Positions 58,969 through 64,000 of a stretch of DNA of 64,000 nt are shown one piece after another. The notes beneath the pieces were generated by a model. That model was given only the letters and a program-made list of their open reading frames with translations, was not told where the DNA came from and did no database searches. Origin of the DNA: Geodermatophilus pulveris. GTDB lineage: Bacteria > Actinomycetota > Actinomycetes > Mycobacteriales > Geodermatophilaceae. The number at the start of each line of letters is the position of its first letter. The stretch's first letter is position 1. The stretch covers positions 1 through 64,000 of the forward strand of contig NZ_FZOO01000001.1 of the NCBI RefSeq assembly GCF_900188375.1. The letters run 5' to 3'. Position numbers and translations under genes: made by a program.

Positions 58969-59543
58969 GCGCCCGCACCCCCGGAACGCCCGAACCGACC
59001 CGCGCCGGCGGCGCCGCCGTCGACGCGCTGCTCGACCCCGGCTTCCTCGAGGCCGCGGTGGCCCGGCCGATGGCCGACGTCCGGCGGCTGCGCCGCCAGG
59101 CCGAGCAGGAGGAGGTCAACCTCTCCTACACGCGGCGGCTGCTGCAGGGCCGGCTGGACATCGTCCGCCGCGAGCTGCAGCGCCGGGCCGAGCACGACGG
59201 CCGCTCGCTGGTCGACCTGCTGCCGGAGATCCTCGCCGAGAAGGGCCGCGGCCCCGCCCACGGCCTGGGCCGCCACCAGACGGTGCAGCCGGCCGCGCCC
59301 GAGGAGTACGAGACCTGGGTGACATCGCTGACCCGCGGCGTGGACCTCTCCGACGTGCCCGAGCTGTCCGACGCCGACCTGGAGCAGGCCGCCCGGGCGC
59401 TGGCCGCCGCCGAGGGGTCGCTGTCCGAGCGCCGCCGGGGCGTGCAGCAGGTGATGGACGGCCTGGCGGCCGAGCTGGGCCGCCGCTACCGCAACGGCGA
59501 GGCCGACGTCGCCGCCCTGCTCGCCGACGAGGGCCGACACTGA
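58965..59543 (+). CDS. rsiG: RsiG: c-di-GMP-dependent anti-sigma(WhiG) homologue
   Basis: A 192-residue helical protein. Residues 50-65 carry E50-x3-S54-x2-R57-x3-Q61-x3-D65, an exact copy of the c-di-GMP-binding motif of Streptomyces RsiG, inside a long coil (RLRRQAEQEEVNLSYTRRLL). A second helical pair near the C-terminus (LEQAARALAAAEGSLSERRR) would contact the sigma factor. RsiG holds sigma-WhiG when bound to c-di-GMP. No whiG lies in the window. The GTG overlaps the ygfZ stop. Confidence 0.87.
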   Translation: MSARTPGTPEPTRAGGAAVDALLDPGFLEAAVARPMADVRRLRRQAEQEEVNLSYTRRLLQGRLDIVRRELQRRAEHDGRSLVDLLPEILAEKGRGPAHGLGRHQTVQPAAPEEYETWVTSLTRGVDLSDVPELSDADLEQAARALAAAEGSLSERRRGVQQVMDGLAAELGRRYRNGEADVAALLADEGRH

Positions 59544-59557
59544 GCGAGGACCGCACC

Positions 59558-60523
59558 GTGCCGTGGCCGGAGACGCCGGTGCTCGTCGAGGTGAGGCGCT
59601 CGGGGTTCCTGGAGTCGGTGCACCGCGGGTCGCTGGCCGTCGTCGGCCCCGACGGCTCGGTGCTGCACGCCGTGGGCGACGTCGAGCGGCCGGTGCTCCC
59701 GCGGTCGGCGAACAAGCCGGTGCAGGCCACCGCGCTGCTGGCCGCCGGCTGGCGGCCGCGCTCCGGCGAGGAGCTGGCCATCGGCGCCGGCTCGCACAGC
59801 GGCGAGGACGGGCACCGCGAGCTGGTCGCCGGCATGCTCGCCGCGGCGGGGCTCTCGCCCGACGACCTCGGCTGCCCGCCGGCGCTGCCCTCCGACGAGC
59901 CCACCCGCGCCGCCTGGCTGGCCGCCGGCCGCACTCCCGAGCGGCTGGCCATGAACTGCTCGGGCAAGCACGCCGCGATGCTGTCGGCCTGCGTCGCCGC
60001 CGGCTGGCCGACGCGGGGCTACCTGGACCCCGCGCACCCGCTGCAGCAGGCCGTCGAGGCCCGGCTCGGCGAGGCGGCCGGCGCGCCGGTGGCCGCGGTC
60101 GTCGTCGACGGGTGCGGCGCCCCGCAGCACGGTCTGCCGCTGACCGGGCTGGCCCGCGGGGTCGCCTCCCTCGTGGAGGCCGCGGCCGGCACGCCGGCCC
60201 GGGCGGTGGCCGACGCCGTGCGCGCGCACCCCTGGTACGTGGCGGGCACCGGCCGCGACGACACCGAGCTGATGGGCGCCGTCGCCGGGCTGCTGGTCAA
60301 GGGCGGCGCCGACGGCGTGCACGTCGCCGCGCTGCCCGGCCGCGGCGCCGTCGCGCTCAAGCTGGACGACGGCGGCGACCGCGGGCGCACGCCCGCGCTG
60401 TGCGCCGGGCTGCAGCTCCTCGGGGTGCCGGCCGGGGCGCTGGCGCCCTGGTCGACCACCCCGGTCAGCGGCGGGGACGGCGTGGTCGGCGAGGTGCGCC
60501 CGGCCGCGGTCCTCGCCGGGTGA
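59558..60523 (+). CDS. Asparaginase (PF06089 type)
   Basis: A 321-residue protein of the bacterial asparaginase II family distinct from AnsA/AnsB. VLVEVRRSGFLESVHRGSLA, PRSANKPVQATALLAAGWRP, GAGSHSGEDGHRELVAGML, AMNCSGKHAAMLSACVAAGW and VVDGCGAPQHGLPLTGLARG are the conserved blocks. It would release ammonia and Asp from L-Asn. The GTG at 59558 has AGCGAGGA about eight bases upstream, within the end of rsiG. Confidence 0.85.
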   Translation: MPWPETPVLVEVRRSGFLESVHRGSLAVVGPDGSVLHAVGDVERPVLPRSANKPVQATALLAAGWRPRSGEELAIGAGSHSGEDGHRELVAGMLAAAGLSPDDLGCPPALPSDEPTRAAWLAAGRTPERLAMNCSGKHAAMLSACVAAGWPTRGYLDPAHPLQQAVEARLGEAAGAPVAAVVVDGCGAPQHGLPLTGLARGVASLVEAAAGTPARAVADAVRAHPWYVAGTGRDDTELMGAVAGLLVKGGADGVHVAALPGRGAVALKLDDGGDRGRTPALCAGLQLLGVPAGALAPWSTTPVSGGDGVVGEVRPAAVLAG

Positions 60524-60562
60524 GCCCCCGCCGGGTGTGAGGCGCTGCACACCCCGAGGCGC

Positions 60563-60598
60563 TTGCAACAGCTAGCACCCGCGCCTAGCGTCGGTAGC
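60563..60598 (+). promoter_or_regulatory. Leaderless promoter TTGCAA-N17-TAGCGT-N7-GTG
   Basis: A -35 TTGCAA (60563-60568) and -10 TAGCGT (60586-60591) at 17-bp spacing are followed by seven bases and the GTG of the XRE gene. It is the clearest complete promoter in the window. Confidence 0.7.
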
Positions 60599-61096
60599 GT
60601 GCACACGCCCGGGGAGTTCGTCCGCGGGCAGGTGACGACCGTCCGCGAGAAGGTCGACCAGCTCGCGGGCACGGTCGCCGAGACGGTGGCCGCCGAGCGC
60701 TCCAAGGTGTCGGCGACCGGGACGCAGGTCGGCGACTTCATCCGCGAGCAGCGCAGCGCCGCCCGGGTCTCCCTGCGCGAGCTCGCCCGGCTGGCCGGCG
60801 TCAGCAACCCCTACCTCTCGCAGGTCGAGCGGGGGCTGCGCAAGCCGTCGGCGGAGATCCTGTCCGCGATCGCCAAGGGCCTGGAGATCTCGGCCGAGAC
60901 GCTCTACGAGCAGGCCGGGATCCTCGACCGCCGCGACGGCCACCCGGACACCGTGGCCGCCATCCGCGCCGACCCCCTGCTGTCCGAGCGGCACCGCGCG
61001 GTGCTCCTCGAGCTGTACGAGACCTACGTCCGCGAGCACGCCGCTCGCCGCCCCACCGACCAGACCCCGTCGACCCCCACGGAGGGACCAGCATGA
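60599..61096 (+). CDS. XRE-family HTH regulator upstream of hbhA-like gene
   Basis: A 165-residue protein. A coiled N-terminus (VTTVREKVDQLAGTVAETVA) precedes a Cro/C1-type HTH: VSLRELARLAGVSNPYLSQV, ERGLRKPSAEILSAIAKGLE. It matches Rv0474, which lies upstream of hbhA in M. tuberculosis. The GTG is the expected leaderless start. Its stop overlaps the next ATG (ATGA). It probably regulates its own operon. Confidence 0.85.
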   Translation: MHTPGEFVRGQVTTVREKVDQLAGTVAETVAAERSKVSATGTQVGDFIREQRSAARVSLRELARLAGVSNPYLSQVERGLRKPSAEILSAIAKGLEISAETLYEQAGILDRRDGHPDTVAAIRADPLLSERHRAVLLELYETYVREHAARRPTDQTPSTPTEGPA

Positions 61097-61854
61097 AGAC
61101 CCCGTCCAAGGACGCGCTGAAGGGCTACGGCTCGACCGTCGCCGTCCAGAACAAGACCGTGCTCCTGGCCGCCGTCGGCGCCGGTGACCTGGCCGTCGAG
61201 CGCGCCCTCGCCGTGGCCGGCACGCTGCGCTCGCGCGCCGAGGCCCTGCCCGGCGAGGCCCAGGTGCAGCTCGACCTGGCCGCCAAGGAGGCCCGCACCC
61301 GCGCCGAGGAGGCCGCCGACCGCGCCCGCGACGCGGTCCGCACCGCCCGCACCTCCGCCCAGCAGGTCGCGACCGCCGTCCGTCCCGAGACGGTGGTCAG
61401 CACGGTGGCCGGCCTGGTGAGCACCGCCCGCACCCAGACGGTGGCCACCATCGAGACCCTCGCCGTCCGCGGTGCCGAGGTCGTCGAGGAGCTGCGCCGC
61501 CAGCCCGGCGTCCGCGCCGTCGTGGGCCGCGCCGAGCGCGCCGTCGACGCGGTCGAGGACGCCCTGGAGGACGTGCTCGAGGAGACCGCGGAGACCGTCG
61601 CGGAGACCTCCAGCGAGGTCACCTCGCTCGCCCAGAAGACCGCCGCCCGCGCGGAGAAGGCCATCGACCGGGCCGAGCAGGCCACCCACGAGGCCGCCGA
61701 GGAGGCGCGCTCGTCGATCGGCGAGGTCGCCCCGGAGCAGCCGGAGACCCCGGCGCGCAAGCGTGCGGCCGCGAAGAAGACCACCGCGGCCCGGACGTCG
61801 TCCGGCACCACGGCGCGGGTGACCCGTCCCCGCACCGCCAAGCGAACCGAGTAA
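61093..61854 (+). CDS. HbhA-like (heparin-binding hemagglutinin-type) coiled protein
   Basis: A 253-residue protein. An N-terminal hydrophobic segment (TVLLAAVGAGDLAVERALAV) leads to a long Ala/Glu-rich coil (residues about 60-220) and a Lys/Arg/Ala-rich C-terminus (PARKRAAAKKTTAARTSSGT). Mycobacterial HbhA has the same layout; its lysine-rich tail binds heparan sulfate. The gene order with the XRE and DUF2516 genes supports homology. Here the tail is shorter and Thr/Arg-rich, so adhesin function is uncertain. Confidence 0.75.
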   Translation: MKTPSKDALKGYGSTVAVQNKTVLLAAVGAGDLAVERALAVAGTLRSRAEALPGEAQVQLDLAAKEARTRAEEAADRARDAVRTARTSAQQVATAVRPETVVSTVAGLVSTARTQTVATIETLAVRGAEVVEELRRQPGVRAVVGRAERAVDAVEDALEDVLEETAETVAETSSEVTSLAQKTAARAEKAIDRAEQATHEAAEEARSSIGEVAPEQPETPARKRAAAKKTTAARTSSGTTARVTRPRTAKRTE

Positions 61855-61987
61855 GCACCCCCACCCCCAAGGTCCCAGGGCCCCGGAGCTGCGTGCAGCG
61901 CTCCGGGGCCCTGCCGCGTGCCACCCCGGTGCACCAGCACGCCCGGGGTGAGGGTCGGCGGGACACGGCTGCGGGCCGCCCGGCGGG

Positions 61988-62000
61988 TACCCTCCCGGGC
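61988..62000 (+). promoter_or_regulatory. -10 element TACCCT, leaderless spacing
   Basis: TACCCT then seven bases then ATG of the DUF2516 gene, with no ribosome-binding site; the same layout as the cysteine leader peptide at 42939. Confidence 0.55.
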
Positions 62001-62288
62001 ATGGTGTTCCAGGGTCTCGTGTACGCGGTGCTCTTCTACGCGACCCTGGCCCTCACCACCTGGGCGCTGGTCGACGCCCTCATCCGGCCGGCCGCCGGGT
62101 ACGTCGCGGCCGGCAAGCTGACCAAGCCCGGCTGGGCGGCGATCCTCGCCCTCGCGGTGCTGGTCATCTTCCTGACCCGGACGCCGCTGAGCCTCCTCGG
62201 CCTGCCGGCGGTCATCGCCGCGATCGTCTACCTCGTCGACGTCCGGCCCGCCGTCCGCGGGCTGAGCCGGGGCGGCAACAGCTGGTGA
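62001..62288 (+). CDS. DUF2516 family membrane protein
   Basis: A 95-residue protein with three membrane segments: FQGLVYAVLFYATLALTTWA, GWAAILALAVLVIFL and LGLPAVIAAIVYLVDVRPAV. It corresponds to Rv0476 downstream of hbhA in mycobacteria. It has its own leaderless promoter about 140 bp after hbhA. Function unknown. Confidence 0.85.
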   Translation: MVFQGLVYAVLFYATLALTTWALVDALIRPAAGYVAAGKLTKPGWAAILALAVLVIFLTRTPLSLLGLPAVIAAIVYLVDVRPAVRGLSRGGNSW

Positions 62289-62301
62289 GCCGACGGGGCG
62301 C

Positions 62302-62505
62302 TCAGCCCCGGGCGTCGCTGGGGATCACGACCCACAGCAGCAGGTAGGCGACGAACTGCGGGCCGGGCAGGATGCAGGAGACGACGAAGGCCAGGCGCAG
62401 GCCGGTCCGTGACAGGCCGTAGCGCCGGGCCAGCCCGGCGCACACGCCGGCCACCACCTTGTGGCGCGAGTCGCGGCGCAGGGGCATCCGGGCAGGTGAC
62501 GTCAT
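62302..62505 (-). CDS. PspC domain protein
   Basis: A 67-residue PspC domain: SRHKVVAGVCAGLARRYGLS, RTGLRLAFVVSCILPG and FVAYLLLWVVIPSDARG. PspC proteins sit in the membrane and sense envelope stress. A TAGTGT -10 precedes the ATG by seven bases on the minus strand, so it is probably leaderless. It is convergent with the DUF2516 gene. Confidence 0.88.
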   Translation of the reverse strand: MTSPARMPLRRDSRHKVVAGVCAGLARRYGLSRTGLRLAFVVSCILPGPQFVAYLLLWVVIPSDARG

Positions 62506-62518
62506 GGCTCCGACACTA
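62506..62518 (-). promoter_or_regulatory. -10 element TAGTGT, leaderless spacing, for pspC
   Basis: TAGTGT on the minus strand is followed by seven bases and the ATG of the PspC gene. Confidence 0.5.
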
Positions 62519-62547
62519 CGACCGCCGGCCGTCCCCTGTCCGGGTCC

Positions 62548-63411
62548 TCAGCGGCTGAAGACGCCCTCCGGCGGCTCGGGTGAGGCGACCGCGTCGGCGT
62601 CGCGCACCGGGCGCGCCCGGCCGGCGAAGCGGTCCAGCTCGGCGCCCTCGACCACCCGCCCGGGCATGGGATCGCCGGCGCAGCGGCGGACCAGCGCGGC
62701 GACCGGCAGCGCGGCGTCCGAGGCTACCGCCACCAGGTTGCCGAACCGGCGGCCGCGCATCGTCCCCGGCTCGGCCAGCAGGCACACCACGGCGAAGACG
62801 GCGCGCAGCGTGGCGACCTGCCCACGGGCGAAGCGCAGCGGCGGGCCGTCGGCGACGTTGACGGCGTAGGTGCCGCCCGGCCGCAGCACCCGGTGCACCT
62901 CGCGGGCGTACTCGATGCTGGTCAGGTGCGCGGGCGTGCGGGCGCCGGCGAAGACGTCGCCGACCACCACGTCGGCGGAGGCGGCCGGCAGCGCGGCCAG
63001 CCCGGCGCGGGCGTCCGCGGCGCGCACCCGGACGCGCGCGTCGCGCGGCAGCGGCAGGTGGCTGCGCACCAGCTCGGTCAGCCGCTCGTCGACCTCGACC
63101 ACCCGCTGCCGCGACCCCCGCCGGGTCGCCGCCACGTAGCGGGGGAGGGTCAGGGCCCCGCCGCCGAGGTGGACGACGTCCAGCGGCCGGCCCTCCTCGG
63201 CCGCGAGGTCGAGCACGTGGCCCATCCGGCGCACGTACTCGAACTCCAGGTGGGTCGGGTCGGTGAGGTCCACGTGGGACTGCGGTGTCCCGTCGACCAG
63301 GAGCACCCAGGAGCCGTCGCGGTCGGCGTCCCCGAGCAGCTCGGCGGTGCCGCCGGCGACCGCGGTGGGGCCGGGCGGCACGACCGGCGCCGCCGCCCGG
63401 CGCCGGTTCAT
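62548..63411 (-). CDS. Spermidine synthase-like methyltransferase-fold protein
   Basis: A 287-residue protein. SWVLLVDGTPQSHVDLTDPT and HLEFEYVRRMGHVLDLA resemble the N-terminal tetramerisation and substrate region of spermidine synthases. VVHLGGGALTLPRYVAATRR, VVEVDERLTEL and ADVVVGDVFAGARTP form the Rossmann core (GGG, acidic E, D). It may be an aminopropyltransferase or a related enzyme; some actinobacterial members lack polyamine activity. The ATG at 63411 gives the normal length. Confidence 0.8.
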   Translation of the reverse strand: MNRRRAAAPVVPPGPTAVAGGTAELLGDADRDGSWVLLVDGTPQSHVDLTDPTHLEFEYVRRMGHVLDLAAEEGRPLDVVHLGGGALTLPRYVAATRRGSRQRVVEVDERLTELVRSHLPLPRDARVRVRAADARAGLAALPAASADVVVGDVFAGARTPAHLTSIEYAREVHRVLRPGGTYAVNVADGPPLRFARGQVATLRAVFAVVCLLAEPGTMRGRRFGNLVAVASDAALPVAALVRRCAGDPMPGRVVEGAELDRFAGRARPVRDADAVASPEPPEGVFSR

Positions 63412-63456
63412 CGGGCCCCCGGGGTCGACCGCACCCGCGCCATCGTGCCGGGCCGG

Positions 63457-63511
63457 CGAGATCGCCGATCGCGCACGGTCCCGGGGCCGGGAGCGCACGA
63501 GATCGCCGATC
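63457..63511. promoter_or_regulatory. Two CGAGATCGCCGATC repeats, each an 11-bp palindrome
   Basis: CGAGATCGCCGATC occurs at 63457-63470 and 63498-63511, 41 bp apart, in the 118-bp gap between two minus-strand genes. The core GATCG-C-CGATC is a perfect odd palindrome, so both copies could be operator half-pairs for the spermidine-synthase-like gene. Confidence 0.4.
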
Positions 63512-63529
63512 CCGCCGCGGGCACGGACA

Positions 63530-64000
63530 TCAGACCGGGGCGACGGCCGACCAGCGCACGGTGACCTCCCCGTGCCGCCACCGCCGGCTGGACCCGACGA
63601 ACGGCCAGCCCTGCGCGGCGAGGGACTCCACCGCGGCGACCCAGCGCTGCCGGGGGCCGAAGGTCGACAACCCGGCGGCGCCGGCCCAGCCGGCGTCGAG
63701 CGCGCGCAGGAACTCGTGCACCGGCTGGCCGGGGACGTTGCGGTGGATCAGCGCCTTGGGCAGCCGCTCGGCGAGGTCGGAGGGCCGGTCGAGGTCCGGC
63801 ACCCGCGCCGACAGGGTCAGGGTCAGCGGGCCGTCGGCGTCCAGCGCCACCCAGGCCGAGCGCCGTCCCCACTCGTCGCAGGTGCCCTCCACCAGCAGCC
63901 CGCCGGGCCCGAGCGCGGCGCGCATCGTCTCCCAGGCCCGGGCCGCGGACTGCTCGTCGTACTGGCGCAGCACGTTGAACGCGCGCACCAGCACCGGGCG
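63530..64000 (-). CDS. Class I SAM-dependent methyltransferase-like protein (5' end beyond window)
   Basis: The visible 156 residues are the C-terminal part: VRAFNVLRQYDEQSAARAWE, TMRAALGPGGLLVEGTCDEW and, later, ARVPDLDRPSDLAERLPKAL. The NVLxxY and GPGGLLVEG blocks resemble the end of a Rossmann methyltransferase. The N-terminal SAM motif lies outside the window, so the call is tentative. Same strand as the spermidine-synthase-like gene. Confidence 0.6.
   Translation of the reverse strand, partial: RPVLVRAFNVLRQYDEQSAARAWETMRAALGPGGLLVEGTCDEWGRRSAWVALDADGPLTLTLSARVPDLDRPSDLAERLPKALIHRNVPGQPVHEFLRALDAGWAGAAGLSTFGPRQRWVAAVESLAAQGWPFVGSSRRWRHGEVTVRWSAVAPV

Noticed and set aside
1-64000. tRNA, rRNA, riboswitches, insertion sequences, integrases or prophage genes.
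   Set aside because: No tRNA T-loop signatures, rRNA segments, transposase or integrase motifs, or known riboswitch cores were seen on either strand.

Overview
The window comes from the chromosome of a very GC-rich actinobacterium. Codon third positions are almost all G or C, GTG starts are common, and mycothiol, Asp23-type envelope-stress and WhiG/RsiG-type genes are present. The combination best fits Geodermatophilaceae (Blastococcus, Geodermatophilus or Modestobacter) or a near relative. I see no rRNA, tRNA, insertion sequence, prophage or CRISPR array. The DNA is densely packed, and many neighbouring genes overlap by GTGA, ATGA or TGATG.

Layout. 1-6.6 kb is a stress/envelope block: a PRC-barrel protein cut by the left edge, a TetR regulator, a STAS protein, a seven-gene Asp23/AmaP operon, a hemerythrin-like protein and a YihY membrane protein. 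6.6-14.4 kb has two MFS exporters (one with its MarR repressor), a FadE-type acyl-CoA dehydrogenase, an SRPBCC protein and a zinc alcohol dehydrogenase. 14.5-19.8 kb has the HrpA helicase, a small HTH protein and an RsbW-like ATPase. 19.8-23.4 kb encodes a three-subunit molybdenum hydroxylase of the form-II CoxL type. 23.5-27.3 kb carries sulfate activation (cysDN, a cysQ-like phosphatase) and a thioesterase. 27.3-31.6 kb has a two-component system, a siderophore-interacting protein and two small stress-type proteins. 31.6-35 kb has a tandem 14-residue-repeat protein and a degenerate LCP protein. 35-41 kb is pstB-pstA-pstC-pstS, mshD and glnR, all on the minus strand, with a PHO box in front of pstS. 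41-44.3 kb has a membrane protein, a DUF2993 protein and a cysteine-rich leader peptide ahead of the cysA2-sseC sulfurtransferase pair. 44.4-53.7 kb has a TetR/epimerase pair, a PadR/ABC operon, a nitrobindin-like protein, a DUF885 protein and NhaA. 53.8-60.5 kb runs murD2-murL-D-glutamate cyclase-fur-ygfZ-rsiG-asparaginase. 60.6-64 kb is the XRE-hbhA-DUF2516 locus, PspC, a spermidine-synthase-like protein and a partial methyltransferase.

The most interesting parts are four. First, murD2-murL, the L-glutamate/epimerase route to D-Glu in peptidoglycan, is translationally coupled to a D-glutamate cyclase and preceded by a leaderless mini-ORF. Second, an RsiG homologue has an exact copy of the c-di-GMP-binding motif. 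Third, a leaderless cysteine-rich leader peptide precedes the sulfurtransferase operon. Fourth, a coiled protein is built from fourteen two-heptad repeats. Several regulator genes carry well-formed palindromes in their own control regions. A recurring TANNNT-N6/7-start arrangement points to widespread leaderless transcription.
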